The notes: generated by a model from the sequence alone, not told the origin. 64,000 nucleotides of DNA from an uncultured Lachnospiraceae bacterium (GCA_910585905.1 CAJUID010000002.1:62001-126000), one strand, 5' to 3'. Positions 18,144-28,129 are shown, numbered from the stretch's first letter. A program made the numbers and translations.

Positions 18144-19178
18144 CTAGAGCGCTAAGATTGCCTGGATTAAAACAATTGCCAGCGGACCGAGAAATATCCC
18201 TGTAACGCCAAAGAGTTCAATCCCAATAAAGATTGCAGCAATCATAAAGAAGGGATTGAGCCCCATACCTTTCCCGAGCAATTTTGCTTCCAGGAATTCT
18301 CTTACAAACAGGGTGATAAGGTAAGTAGTGATTAGGATTGCAGCGGAGTAATAATCCCGTCCAAAAAAATCAATTAGTGCCCAGGGGATAAAAATAAACC
18401 CACTGCCGAGTACCGGAAAGGCATCAAAAATAGCAATACCCATCCCCAGAAGGAAAAAATAGGGGTTGTGGATAAGAAAAAGCCCTAGGGAGCAGGCCAA
18501 CCAGTTAATTAGTAGAATGATGCCTTCTGTTTTTAAATATGTCAGGCCGCTTTCTTTTAGGCGTACTAAAATAGAATGAATTGGAGCAAAAAAAGAGCTG
18601 TTTCGGTAAGTTTGATGAAGCGGCTCTATTTCTTTGACCAAAAGAAGCATAGATATAATCAATATCAGGAGCATTGCAAAAAACTGGAAAGAGCCAGAAA
18701 TGCAATTTACCAGCGTTTTTCCTGCCTTGTCAGTCAGCATCTCCCTGCCGCTTTGCTCAAACATACTAATCTGTTCTTCCATAAAAGCAAGAACTGTGCC
18801 GTTCTCTAGGCTGAGATAATAGTCAATACAGTGGCAGAACCGCTCTGTCTGCTTGCAAAAAGCAGCATTTAGAAGTTGCCTATATACTGGGAAATTGCTG
18901 AAAAAAAGGCGGAGCTGTGTGCTGATTTTCCAAAAAATCGTAAGAAGTATGCCAGTAACTGCAGCGAAAAAGCCAAAGAGGGTGCCGTAATGGGATACAA
19001 TGCGTGGCAATTTTAAGCGCTTATGCAGATAGATCATTATAGGATAGAGCATCCGTATTAAAATATAAGCAAGCAGGAAAGGAAAGATTAATGGCAAAAG
19101 ATAGCGAAATGAAAGATAAACGCCTGCTGTAACAAGAAGCAGACGTACAAATTGATGGAGGAGGGATGAATGTTCCAT
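18144..19178 (-). CDS. ytvI: AI-2E-family integral membrane protein, YtvI sporulation type
   Basis: The 344-residue protein has six to eight hydrophobic segments in the AI-2E/PerM arrangement: an N-terminal pair (LLLVTAGVYLSFRYLLPLIFPF), a long amphipathic middle region, and a C-terminal cluster with the family feature FPVLGSGFIFIPWALIDF and final GVTGIFLGPLAIVLIQAILAL. YtvI-type members of this permease family are found in endospore formers and are classed as sporulation membrane proteins; the transported substrate is unknown. A GAAAGGAAAAAAAC ribosome site precedes the ATG. It converges with the CobW-YcgQ gene with only five bases between the stops and no terminator hairpin there. Confidence 0.8.
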   Translation of the reverse strand: MEHSSLLHQFVRLLLVTAGVYLSFRYLLPLIFPFLLAYILIRMLYPIMIYLHKRLKLPRIVSHYGTLFGFFAAVTGILLTIFWKISTQLRLFFSNFPVYRQLLNAAFCKQTERFCHCIDYYLSLENGTVLAFMEEQISMFEQSGREMLTDKAGKTLVNCISGSFQFFAMLLILIISMLLLVKEIEPLHQTYRNSSFFAPIHSILVRLKESGLTYLKTEGIILLINWLACSLGLFLIHNPYFFLLGMGIAIFDAFPVLGSGFIFIPWALIDFFGRDYYSAAILITTYLITLFVREFLEAKLLGKGMGLNPFFMIAAIFIGIELFGVTGIFLGPLAIVLIQAILAL

Positions 19179-19557
19179 GTTTTTTTCCTTTCTTCGATGC
19201 TAAAACGTGTTTAAAGGGAAGCGTTTCAAATAGATTCCAGTACATTGCAAATCAAATAGATAATCCATGCGCGAGTTATGAAATGAACGATGTATTATGT
19301 TATCACTAACAGTTTGCACTGCGGAAAGGAAAATATACAAAACAAATTTTGGTGGAATAATAATAGAAAAAAATATAAGGACTGTTTGCGAAACAGTCCT
19401 TGTAAGGAGAAGGTATGAAAAAATTTTAAGCACTTATCAAATGTTTTTTCATTTGATAGGTTCATTATATCCAGGAATTATGAACGGCTAGTGATGGATT
19501 TATTAAGAATTTGTGAACGTTTTTTTAATATTGTTAATAAGGTCAATAAATATTTTG
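19179..19557. other. Non-coding region with two perfect hairpins upstream of the arabinanase gene
   Basis: No gene is seen. Two hairpins stand out: AAGGACTGTTT/AAACAGTCCTT (19377-19387 with 19391-19401, 3-base loop) and TATCAAATG/CATTTGATA (19435-19443 with 19450-19458, 6-base loop). Between them AAGGAGAAGGT precedes a four-codon frame (ATG at 19414: M-K-K-F-stop). No T-run follows either stem, so they are not ordinary terminators; a structured RNA or leader is possible. Confidence 0.4.
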
Positions 19558-19670
19558 TTTGACTTTCCCCATTTTTTGAAGAATCATGCAATCACAGAGC
19601 AAAATTGGTGAATGATATGTATTATGGATAACCGCAGAGCATCTCTTCATAAGAAATGGGGAAAGTCAAA
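19558..19670. mobile_element. MITE-like element, copy A (113 bp, internally shortened)
   Basis: Terminal inverted repeats match those of copies B and C: TTTGACTTTCCCCATTTTTT at the left and its complement with one mismatch at 19651-19670. The internal AATCATGCAATCACAGAGC stretch matches the complement of the left arm of copy B (36401-36971). No clear target duplication is visible. Its right end lies 13 bp upstream of the -35 box of the GH43 promoter. Confidence 0.8.
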
Positions 19671-19683
19671 ATCAGAGTTTTTG

Positions 19684-19712
19684 TTGACCGAAATAGGAAT
19701 ACATGATACACT
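19684..19712 (+). promoter_or_regulatory. Promoter for the GH43 exoenzyme
   Basis: TTGACC (19684-19689), 17-base spacer, TGA-TACACT (-10 at 19707-19712, extended). The 5' leader would be about 190 bases. The -35 box starts 13 bp after MITE copy A. Confidence 0.5.
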
Positions 19713-19908
19713 GAAACCATGTATGCAACAGCCTGTAAAGTGCGGTCAAAACTTGATTTTAAGGTTGTCTAAAAAGAAAATATAATCAAAGAAAATGTAA
19801 AAATTAAGGAAAGGAGATAAGGGTATATTTAGAATTTTGGGGTACTTGATGGCGGCATATTGGCAAATTGTGGGGCTTATTAATATGTAAGAAGGAGGAG
19901 ATATTAGT

Positions 19909-22900
19909 ATGGCGAAATTTTATTTATATAAGAAAGGAGTCGCGTGCCTGCTTTCGGCGGCATTGGTGCTTACAAGCATTAGTGTACCGGGAGGGGGTAT
20001 TAAGGAGGCGAAAGCGGCAACGCCGGACATTACATCAGATTTGATAGCATATTATCCGCTTGATGGGAGCCTAGACAACATTGTTTCTAAGACTGGAGGC
20101 AAAGCGACACTGCATGGCGGTGCAGGAGACACATGGAATAAGCCGGCAGTAGGAAATGCAACCTACGGAACTGGAAAAAAAGGAAAAGCATTTGATTTTA
20201 ATGGCGGGGCAGTAGGTGTTGATGGCAATAATGGTTTAGAGTTGGATACAAAAATCACAACCGATTCGTATACTATGTCGTTCTGGGCGCAGATGGATAA
20301 TTATGTTCAGTATACATCTCTTGCATTTGCGAACAGTGATAACGGTGGGTTTAACCTTGCACAAAACTGGGGCGGCGATACATTTCCTACTCTTAGAGTA
20401 TGGAAAGATGGAGGATGGGATTCAGGTGCTCAAGACGTGTATGTAGATGCCTGGACAAAACCTGCATTAGGAGCCTGGACATATATTACATTAACATATG
20501 CAAACGGAACCTTTCATCTGTATAGAAACGGTGTTCAGGAAGCTGAGGTGAAGAATGCTGAACATACGCTTGCAACGATTAAAAATCAGCTTCTTTTTGT
20601 GGGCATTAACTGGTGGGATGCAACTATAGATGGAAGAATTGATGATTTTGCACTTTACAGCAGAGCTCTGTCTGCTGATGAAGTAGCGGCCTTATATGCA
20701 GAAGAGAATGTGGATGTAGATACCCAAAAGTTGACTGTATCAGCCGCTGGCGATAAAACAACTCTTACCAATACGAAATATAGTGGTGGTACATATGATT
20801 TAGATTCTGTGCAGTTGTCAGCAGAAATTGTTTCTCACTCCCTTCCAATGCAGATTACATGGAAGGTAAATGATGGAGCCCATGCAACTGTTGATGCAGC
20901 TGGAATGGTAAAATTGACAAAAGACGCCACAGATGGTGAAAAAATAACAGTAACAGCTACAAACAACTATGGTGTAACTGGCACAATTGAACTGACAGCA
21001 AAGGTCAATGAAGCTCAGGCAAAACCTGTTGAAAGTGTAACACTAAATAAACAGACTGCAAGCATAGAAGAAGGCGGAACATTAAAACTTACTGCATCTG
21101 TTTTGCCAGAAGATGCGGCAGACACAAGTGTTACTTGGAAGTCAGATAATACATCAGTTGCATCTGTGGATGGAAACGGAATGGTAACAGCAGTAAAAGC
21201 TGGTACAGCTACGGTCACAGCTACATCAAAGGAGGACTCTACGAAATTTGCTTCCTGCAAAGTGACAGTTACAGAAAAAAGTAATGTCGATGATAATCCT
21301 GGTGGCGGTACGGTTACTGATGAAAGCCAACTAGGGACTTATCGGTCAGACTTAGCATATAAGCGTGTTGGAGTTCATGACCCATCTGTTGTGCAGGATC
21401 CAAAGACGAAACGGTATTACATTTTTGGTTCACATTGTGCATGGGCATGGTCAGATGATTTGGAAAACTGGACACCATTTACCAACAATATTACAGAAGG
21501 GGATGGTGGAACTGCACATACAATCTTTAAGGATGAGATTGCATGGTGCGCAAAGAAACAGCCAAGTTATAATATAACTGGAAATCTCTGGGCGCCAGAT
21601 GTAATCTGGGATGCATCATATCGTAATGCTGATGGTTCAAAGGGCGCATGGCTGATGTATATGAGTATTAATGGCCCGGATTGGAATTCTACCATATCCC
21701 TGCTTACATCTGACAGGCTGGATGGCAATTGGACCTATGTAGGACCAGTTATTCAGTCTGGTATGTCAAAGGGTTGCGGCCCGACTTTTGATTATCAAAA
21801 GGTTACTGGTGGGACAGATGTATCCAGATATACGTCTAATGTTAGCGGCGGTGGAAACCCTACTTTGGAGGCACATGCGATTGACCCATGTGTGCTTTAT
21901 GATGAAAAGGGCAATCTATGGATGGCATATGGCTCCTGGTCAGGTGGTATTTCTATGATTAAGCTTGACAAGGAGACAGGTCTACGCGATTACAGTACGG
22001 CATATGCAGATACCAATAATGTAGTGAATGCAGATGGCTTGATTATCGACCCATATACTGGGTATAAGATTGCTGGTGGTACTGCAGTTAGTGGTGAGGG
22101 TACTTATATTAAGAAAATCGGTGATTATTATTATATGTTCCTCTCCTATGGTGGTTATGCACCAGATGGCGGCTATAATATGCGTGTATTCCGGTCAAGC
22201 GACATCAAAGGCCCTTATAAGGACGTGGCAGATAAGGATGCAAGACGGGTTGTGAACAGCCAGGCTGGTAATACTGCAGGAACCACTGGTATGCGGATTA
22301 TGAGTTACTATAAATGGAATTTTGCGGATTATGGATATACAGCACAAGGTCATAACTCTGCAACTGTAGATGAAGAAAGTGGAAAGGCTTTTGTGATCTA
22401 CCATAATAAGTATAATGATGGCACAGCAGCGCATGAAGTCAGGGTACACCAGCTTCTCTCAAATGAAGATGGCTGGATTTTGGCTCATCCATTTGAGTAT
22501 GCCGGGGAGAGCGTAAAAGATACTGGGTATACGCAAAATGCGATTACAGGCGATTATGGTATTATGTTCCAGAAACAGAATTTAGACCATGCTAATCTCC
22601 AGTGTGCAACAGAACAGAGGATTACTTTAGAAGCAGGGACTGGAGATGCATCAACAGGCTTTAGTGGAAATATTTCTGGAGACCTTACAGGTACTTGGAC
22701 TGCAAAGGCAAATAGCCCATATGTAACACTGAAGATTGGAAATGTAACTTACAAGGGAGTTCTCTGTGAGGGAACATTTGATGAGACAAATGTCCAGACA
22801 ATGACATTTACTGCTGTTGGCGATAATCAGGAATGTTTGTGGGGATATAAAACAAAAGATCCTACCGTTGCAATTCGAATGACAATTGATAAAGCGATTC

Positions 22901-25545
22901 GGATTCCAGATAATGTTGTAACGGATATTCCTTTGCCGACAACCGGCGTGGGCGGAAGTAAGATTACCTGGAAGAGCAACAGTGTGGCTATCGCGGATGA
23001 TGGAACCGTACCACATTTGTTTAATGATGATTCCAAAGCCAGCATGACAGCTACTATCACAAATAACGGATATGAGTATTCTAAGGTTTATGAGTTTACG
23101 GTTGTTGGAAATACAAAGCTTTCTGAGGAAAGTGATGTGGCAATTAAGAGTTTTTATACGGATACCGAACTGGATATGTCTAAGTTGCAGCAGGGGAATT
23201 GTCCAAAGTTTGATAATCCATTCCACTATACTCATGAAGACCTTTCGAATGGGATATCAATTAGCTTTGATGCAGTGCGTACCGCTCCATCCGACCGCCT
23301 GAGCAATATTATTTCTTTAAACAATAAGCTTGGAAAGATGTATTTCACGGGTGGAAGCTATTTGGGATACAATGACTTTAACGGTCGTTTTATGGATGCA
23401 AACTTAAATAGTGGATTTATGCCGGGAACTGATTATCTGGCAGATAACACTAAGGTTACTATAAAAATTGAGATTACTTCCAAGGGATTTACTGTTTACC
23501 AGAACGGCACAAAAGTGTATACATCTGCTGAAGTAAAAGCAGGAACAGTGCCAGGTGGATATTCTACAAATAATCCAGAGAATACAATGTTGGCATGGGT
23601 TATGTCTGCACCAGAATTAAACTTTGGTTCTGGCAATTTCTGGAATGATTTAATATTTAAAGGAAAGATTAGCAATGTAGTTTGTGCATACAAACAGCCA
23701 GAGATTAATGTCAATGGCACTGGCAATTCTTCCTTAGCTGGCATATATACACAGGATTTTGAGAATGTAAAGGATATCAGTACAGAATGGAAATCAACGA
23801 ATGCCCAGGGAAATCTTTCCTTAGGAAATGTAGGGGATGAGCATGGAAAATATATGCTTTATGACTTTACTGGAGAGACTGGAACAAACAGCCGTGGCGC
23901 GCATTCTTATTTTGGGGATAATGTCACATGGCCGGAAAATTACATTCTGGAATATGATATAGCATTGAAAGCAGGTAATAACCAGAAAAGCCAGATTGCC
24001 GTACTTACCAGCAATGCAGCATATGTTAGCAATAATGAAAATAATGGAATCAACACTGGTTACATTTTTGAGATGTCTGCGACAAATTCAGATACATGGA
24101 CCATTAACGGAGATGGAAGCAAAACTGTTAAGATTCCAAAATCAGAATGGGTGCATGTTGTAGTTACAGGTTCAAAAAATTCAACGGCAGCTCATTTGAA
24201 GATTACAAATGGAAACGCAACGCTGTTTGATGATGATGTAACTGCGACGGATACCGGAACTATCAAGGGGTTATACATGCTTGCAGGACGTTATCAGGCA
24301 ACCTATATGTTGGACAATATCGTAGTAAAAGAGAAGGATGTTGATTACGCAAACCGTACAGTATATGATAATCTTTTGAAACGGGCGGAACAGTATGCTG
24401 CAGTTCAGGCAAAGAATCCGATTTATTCGGATGATTCCTTCCAGGTACTCGCGGATGCTATAGCTACGGCAAAGAATACAGTGACCAATACATCAACTCA
24501 AGATGTCATTGATGCACAGGCAGCAGCATTAGAGGCGGCAATGAATGGTTTGGAACGTGCATTCTACACAGTTACTTTAGTAGAGCCGGAGAACGGAACC
24601 ATAACTGGTCTTGCGGCAGATGGAAAATATTTTGCGGGTGACAGCATGTCCTTAAAGGCAGTGCCAGACGCTGGATTTGCATTTGGCGGCTGGAAAATCG
24701 GAGATGATGTAGTCAGTGAGAATACATCATACTCTGCAATGGTAACGGCCAATATAACGATAACAGCAGTATTTAAGAAGAGCGAGGATGTGTCACCATC
24801 ACCATCGCCATCCGCATCACCGGATGTTGACAGTTCTGCATCGCCGTCACCATCACCAAGTGCAACCAGTTCTGCGGCGCCATCACCAAAGCCAACAAGT
24901 GGTAACTCTGGCGGCAGTTCCGGTGGGAGTTCACCAATCTGGACACCAAGTCCGACTGTATCGCCAAAGCCAACAACGACACCAGATGCAACTACAAAAC
25001 CAGATTCTTCTGCGAAGCCAGATACACCATCTGAGCCAACTGTATCACCAAAGCCAGATGTAACGGCAAAACCTTCGGCGACACCAGCTCCGTCAAAAAA
25101 TACTGTAAAGAAAAATAAGGTATATTCTTCTGGTAATAATAAGTATAAAGTAACAAGCGTGACAGCAAAGAAAAAGACAGTTACATTGCTGCGTGTCACG
25201 AAAAACAAGACGGTTAAGAACTTGAAGGTTGGTGCAACAGTTAAAATTAAGGGGCAGACATTTAAGATCACAAAGATTGATACCAAGGCTTTTATAAACT
25301 GCAAGAAGCTTGAAACTGTTGTAATAGGCAAAAACATAACGACTCTTGGTGCAAAGTGCTTTGCAGGTTGTACAAATCTTAAAAAGGTTACATTTAAGAC
25401 AAAAGTATTGACAAAAGTCGGTAAAGATGCATTTAAGAAGATTAATAAAAAGGCAGTTATAAAAGTACCAAAAGAAAAACTGAAAAAATACAAAAAACTA
25501 TTAAAGAAGAAGGTACAGCCTTCTACAGTAAAAATAAAGAAATAA
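19909..25545 (+). CDS. Secreted multidomain GH43 arabinanase-type glycoside hydrolase
   Basis: A 1878-residue exported enzyme. Order: signal peptide (about 1-36, ending AKA-ATP); LamG/concanavalin-like domain (40-270); immunoglobulin-like domain (275-365); Big_2 Ig domain (370-455); GH43 catalytic domain (485-870) with base D491 (VHDPSVV), pKa-tuning D659 (HAIDPCVL) and acid E730 (SGEGTYIKK), closest in pattern to endo-1,5-alpha-L-arabinanases; a C-terminal beta domain; further Ig-like and two LamG/CBM-like domains; a FIVAR-type helical module (about 1478-1550); an InlB-like repeat (1552-1620); a Pro/Ser/Thr linker (1625-1730); and a Lys-rich LRR_5-like tail (1733-1878). No LPxTG motif, so wall retention probably depends on the basic tail. 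It likely degrades pectic arabinan outside the cell. RBS GAAGGAGGAG precedes the ATG. Confidence 0.9.
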   Translation: MAKFYLYKKGVACLLSAALVLTSISVPGGGIKEAKAATPDITSDLIAYYPLDGSLDNIVSKTGGKATLHGGAGDTWNKPAVGNATYGTGKKGKAFDFNGGAVGVDGNNGLELDTKITTDSYTMSFWAQMDNYVQYTSLAFANSDNGGFNLAQNWGGDTFPTLRVWKDGGWDSGAQDVYVDAWTKPALGAWTYITLTYANGTFHLYRNGVQEAEVKNAEHTLATIKNQLLFVGINWWDATIDGRIDDFALYSRALSADEVAALYAEENVDVDTQKLTVSAAGDKTTLTNTKYSGGTYDLDSVQLSAEIVSHSLPMQITWKVNDGAHATVDAAGMVKLTKDATDGEKITVTATNNYGVTGTIELTAKVNEAQAKPVESVTLNKQTASIEEGGTLKLTASVLPEDAADTSVTWKSDNTSVASVDGNGMVTAVKAGTATVTATSKEDSTKFASCKVTVTEKSNVDDNPGGGTVTDESQLGTYRSDLAYKRVGVHDPSVVQDPKTKRYYIFGSHCAWAWSDDLENWTPFTNNITEGDGGTAHTIFKDEIAWCAKKQPSYNITGNLWAPDVIWDASYRNADGSKGAWLMYMSINGPDWNSTISLLTSDRLDGNWTYVGPVIQSGMSKGCGPTFDYQKVTGGTDVSRYTSNVSGGGNPTLEAHAIDPCVLYDEKGNLWMAYGSWSGGISMIKLDKETGLRDYSTAYADTNNVVNADGLIIDPYTGYKIAGGTAVSGEGTYIKKIGDYYYMFLSYGGYAPDGGYNMRVFRSSDIKGPYKDVADKDARRVVNSQAGNTAGTTGMRIMSYYKWNFADYGYTAQGHNSATVDEESGKAFVIYHNKYNDGTAAHEVRVHQLLSNEDGWILAHPFEYAGESVKDTGYTQNAITGDYGIMFQKQNLDHANLQCATEQRITLEAGTGDASTGFSGNISGDLTGTWTAKANSPYVTLKIGNVTYKGVLCEGTFDETNVQTMTFTAVGDNQECLWGYKTKDPTVAIRMTIDKAIRIPDNVVTDIPLPTTGVGGSKITWKSNSVAIADDGTVPHLFNDDSKASMTATITNNGYEYSKVYEFTVVGNTKLSEESDVAIKSFYTDTELDMSKLQQGNCPKFDNPFHYTHEDLSNGISISFDAVRTAPSDRLSNIISLNNKLGKMYFTGGSYLGYNDFNGRFMDANLNSGFMPGTDYLADNTKVTIKIEITSKGFTVYQNGTKVYTSAEVKAGTVPGGYSTNNPENTMLAWVMSAPELNFGSGNFWNDLIFKGKISNVVCAYKQPEINVNGTGNSSLAGIYTQDFENVKDISTEWKSTNAQGNLSLGNVGDEHGKYMLYDFTGETGTNSRGAHSYFGDNVTWPENYILEYDIALKAGNNQKSQIAVLTSNAAYVSNNENNGINTGYIFEMSATNSDTWTINGDGSKTVKIPKSEWVHVVVTGSKNSTAAHLKITNGNATLFDDDVTATDTGTIKGLYMLAGRYQATYMLDNIVVKEKDVDYANRTVYDNLLKRAEQYAAVQAKNPIYSDDSFQVLADAIATAKNTVTNTSTQDVIDAQAAALEAAMNGLERAFYTVTLVEPENGTITGLAADGKYFAGDSMSLKAVPDAGFAFGGWKIGDDVVSENTSYSAMVTANITITAVFKKSEDVSPSPSPSASPDVDSSASPSPSPSATSSAAPSPKPTSGNSGGSSGGSSPIWTPSPTVSPKPTTTPDATTKPDSSAKPDTPSEPTVSPKPDVTAKPSATPAPSKNTVKKNKVYSSGNNKYKVTSVTAKKKTVTLLRVTKNKTVKNLKVGATVKIKGQTFKITKIDTKAFINCKKLETVVIGKNITTLGAKCFAGCTNLKKVTFKTKVLTKVGKDAFKKINKKAVIKVPKEKLKKYKKLLKKKVQPSTVKIKK

Positions 25546-25567
25546 AATTCCAGAAAAACAAATGGAC

Positions 25568-25611
25568 GAAGTCCTTCAACTGTACTGCAATACAGTTGAG
25601 GGACTTCATTT
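25568..25611 (+). terminator. Intrinsic terminator after the GH43 gene
   Basis: GAAGTCC-TTCAACTGTA (from 25568) pairs with TACAGTTGA-GGGACTTC (ending 25607), followed by ATTTATATTT. Confidence 0.75.
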
Positions 25612-25640
25612 ATATTTCAGCTATTGCTGTTTTAGCCTAA

Positions 25641-25669
25641 TTGTCTTATGGCGGGTTTTGTGCTATACT
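25641..25669 (+). promoter_or_regulatory. Promoter for the cation/proton antiporter gene
   Basis: TTGTCT (25641-25646), 17 bases, TATACT (25664-25669) with an extended TGC element directly before the -10, 33 bases upstream of the ATG. Confidence 0.65.
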
Positions 25670-25701
25670 TTTAAGAAAACTATACACAGAAATGAGGTTA
25701 T

Positions 25702-27288
25702 ATGACATATATTCTAATTCTTGTTGCATCTGTTATTTTCTTATGTATTTTGGCTGACAAATTATCTGACCGTCTGGGGATGCCTGCATTGCTTTTATTT
25801 ATGTTTATTGGCATCTTGTTTGGCAGCGACGGCATTGTAAAAATACCATTTGATGATTTTCATATAGCTGAAAATATCTGCCATATTGCACTTCTGTTTA
25901 TTATGTTTTATGGAGGTTTCAATACAAAATGGCAGTTGGCAAAAAAAGTTGCAGTAAAATCCATTGCATTATCGACTGCAGGTGTTGCCATTACAGCGGT
26001 AATTACTGCTTTCTTATGTTATGCCATTCTTGGCTTTGAACCGGCAGAAAGCTTTTTAGTAGGTGCTGTCCTTTCTTCAACGGATGCCGCCAGCGTTTTT
26101 TCTATTTTAAGAAAAAAGAAACTAAACTTAAAAGATGGTTCTGCCTCATTGTTAGAAGTAGAAAGTGGAAGTAATGACCCGATGGCATATATGTTGACGG
26201 TTATTGCAATGAATCTGTTAAAAACAGGTACTGTTGGAAATATCGGGTATTTAATTTTCTCCCAATTGGTTTATGGCATTATCATTGGAGTGGTCTTTGC
26301 TGTTTTATCTATCTGGCTGATGACAAAAAAAATTATCCCAGAAGGGCTTGAAACTATTTTTATGACTGCTGTCGCACTCCTTTGCTTTGGATTGGTTATG
26401 GCAATAAATGGAAACCAATACTTGGGTGTATATTTGATGGGAATTATTATTGGAAATAGTGATATTCGAAGTAAAAATATATTAATCCCGTTTTTTGATG
26501 GTATCACAAGCCTGGCGCAGATTATGCTGTTCTTTTTGCTTGGGCTTTTGGCATTTCCACATCAGATTCCTGCAGTAATTCCAATTTCGGTCAGCATTAC
26601 CCTTTTTCTAACAATAATCGCAAGGCCAATTACAGTTTATTTACTGCTTTTACCGTTCCGGTGTAGTTTCAAACAGTGTATGCTAATTTCATGGGCAGGA
26701 CTGCGCGGTGCCGCTTCCATTGTGTTTACGATTCTTGCTATCGCCAGCGGAGCAGCAATATCATGCGATTTGTATCATATCGTATTTATGGTGGCGCTTT
26801 TCTCTGTTGCCGTTCAGGGAACGCTTCTGCCATTTGCTGCAAAAAGACTGGATATGGTGGATGAGACTTCGGATGTACGCAAAACATTTAATGATTATCA
26901 AGAAGAATCTGCAATCACATTAACACAGATGGCAATTCCACAAGGGCATCATTGGGAAAATAGGCAGATTAAGGATGTCAATATTCCAAACGGCTGTCTC
27001 GCCATTATGATAAAACGTGGACAGGATACAGTAATTCCAAAAGGTGACACAACAATGCTTAAAGGGGATCAGGTTATTTTAAGTGTTCCTGTGTATGAAT
27101 CCGCTGCCCATGAGCAGTTGGAGGAGATACATATTGAAAAAGGACATGAATGGTGCGGCAAGGCAATCGCTGATCTGGAACTTTCTGATGATGAGCTAAT
27201 TACAATGATTATCCGGGGGGAGGAAAATCTGATACCAGATGGAAAGACAATAATCTGTGAGGACGATATTGTTGTTGCATTTCGTTGA
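25702..27288 (+). CDS. CPA1-type K+(Na+)/H+ antiporter with TrkA_C domains (NhaP2/CvrA-like)
   Basis: About twelve membrane segments span residues 1-390, with the ion-site region LSSTDAASVFSIL and EVESGSNDPMAYML characteristic of NhaP-type exchangers, and GLRGAASIVFTILA near residue 335. The cytoplasmic C-terminus (about 410-528) holds two RCK_C/TrkA_C-like halves (IPNGCLAIMIKRGQ and LSDDELITMIIRGEE), the ligand-binding module that gates such antiporters, often by nucleotide or dinucleotide binding. It would exchange cytoplasmic K+ or Na+ for protons. Ion choice cannot be read from sequence. The stop codon overlaps the -35 box of the sirtuin promoter. Confidence 0.88.
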   Translation: MTYILILVASVIFLCILADKLSDRLGMPALLLFMFIGILFGSDGIVKIPFDDFHIAENICHIALLFIMFYGGFNTKWQLAKKVAVKSIALSTAGVAITAVITAFLCYAILGFEPAESFLVGAVLSSTDAASVFSILRKKKLNLKDGSASLLEVESGSNDPMAYMLTVIAMNLLKTGTVGNIGYLIFSQLVYGIIIGVVFAVLSIWLMTKKIIPEGLETIFMTAVALLCFGLVMAINGNQYLGVYLMGIIIGNSDIRSKNILIPFFDGITSLAQIMLFFLLGLLAFPHQIPAVIPISVSITLFLTIIARPITVYLLLLPFRCSFKQCMLISWAGLRGAASIVFTILAIASGAAISCDLYHIVFMVALFSVAVQGTLLPFAAKRLDMVDETSDVRKTFNDYQEESAITLTQMAIPQGHHWENRQIKDVNIPNGCLAIMIKRGQDTVIPKGDTTMLKGDQVILSVPVYESAAHEQLEEIHIEKGHEWCGKAIADLELSDDELITMIIRGEENLIPDGKTIICEDDIVVAFR

Positions 27289-27312
27289 CTTTTGGGTAAA
27301 AAGCAATATACT
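27285..27312 (+). promoter_or_regulatory. Promoter for the sirtuin gene, overlapping the antiporter stop codon
   Basis: TTGACT (27285-27290) contains the upstream TGA stop (27286-27288); TATACT (27307-27312) follows after 16 bases, about 30 bases before the ATG at 27343. Confidence 0.55.
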
Positions 27313-27342
27313 ATAAATAAAATCATAGAAACGAGGTGGAAT

Positions 27343-28059
27343 ATGGACGAGAACATAAAAAAATTAGCAGACATGGCGGCAAAAAGCAGCCATATAGTAT
27401 TTTTTGGCGGTGCAGGTGTCAGCACAGAGAGCGGTATACCGGATTTTCGGAGCGTAGATGGACTTTACCATCAAAAATATGACTATCCCCCTGAGACGAT
27501 TTTAAGCCACTCTTTTTTTCAGAAAAAGACAGGGGAATTTTATGATTTTTACCGAGATAAAATGATTTATCTGGATGCTTTGCCAAACACTACGCATAAA
27601 AAATTAGCAGAATGGGAAAGAGAAGATAAATTGGAGGGAATCGTTACCCAGAATATTGACGGGCTGCATCAACTGGCAGGAAATGAAAAAGTATTTGAGC
27701 TTCATGGTTCAATTCACCGGAACTATTGCACAAAATGTCATAAGTTTTTTTCTGTTGATGAGATTTTGCACAGTGAAGGAGTTCCGCATTGTGAATGCGG
27801 TGGTATCATCAAACCAGATGTCGTTCTTTATGAAGAAGGTCTGGACGATACGGTAATACGTGGTGCGGTTCGTGCCCTGGAAAATGCAGATTTATTAATT
27901 GTCGGCGGTACTTCCTTATCAGTATATCCGGCTGCCGGCATGCTGCAGTATTTTAAGGGAGATACGCTGGCATTAATCAATAAATCGCCAACCCCATATG
28001 ATGAAAAAGCAGATATCCTAATTCAAAAGGGATTAGGCGAGGTTTTTGAGCAATTATAA
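27343..28059 (+). CDS. cobB: Sir2-family NAD-dependent protein deacylase (sirtuin)
   Basis: The enzyme removes acetyl or related acyl groups from lysines using NAD+, making nicotinamide and O-acyl-ADP-ribose. All hallmarks are seen: GAGVSTESGIPDFR (NAD pocket), TQNIDGLHQLAG, the catalytic His in LHGSIHRNYC, a four-cysteine zinc site (CTKC...CECG) and VGGTSLSVYPA. Length 238 residues. Start: ATG at 27343 after GAGGTGG; the earlier in-frame ATG at 27292 lies within the promoter and is rejected. The TSCPD gene follows 70 bases downstream. Confidence 0.95.
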   Translation: MDENIKKLADMAAKSSHIVFFGGAGVSTESGIPDFRSVDGLYHQKYDYPPETILSHSFFQKKTGEFYDFYRDKMIYLDALPNTTHKKLAEWEREDKLEGIVTQNIDGLHQLAGNEKVFELHGSIHRNYCTKCHKFFSVDEILHSEGVPHCECGGIIKPDVVLYEEGLDDTVIRGAVRALENADLLIVGGTSLSVYPAAGMLQYFKGDTLALINKSPTPYDEKADILIQKGLGEVFEQL

Positions 28060-28129
28060 ATAAGCACACCGTTGGCACCACATTCGTTTAAGCAAAATGA
28101 CCTATAACATAAAAAGGAGGATTTTTATT

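Noticed and set aside
22651..23235. 194-codon antisense frame within the GH43 gene
   Set aside because: No ribosome site, atypical composition, fully contained in a well-supported gene.
24564..25493. 309-codon antisense frame within the GH43 gene
   Set aside because: Mirror of the Pro/Ser/Thr and Lys-rich coding sequence; Phe/Val-rich product without ribosome site or family match.
27292..27342. Longer N-terminus for the sirtuin
   Set aside because: The extra codons would lie over the -10 box and no ribosome site precedes them; the sirtuin fold starts properly from the ATG at 27343.
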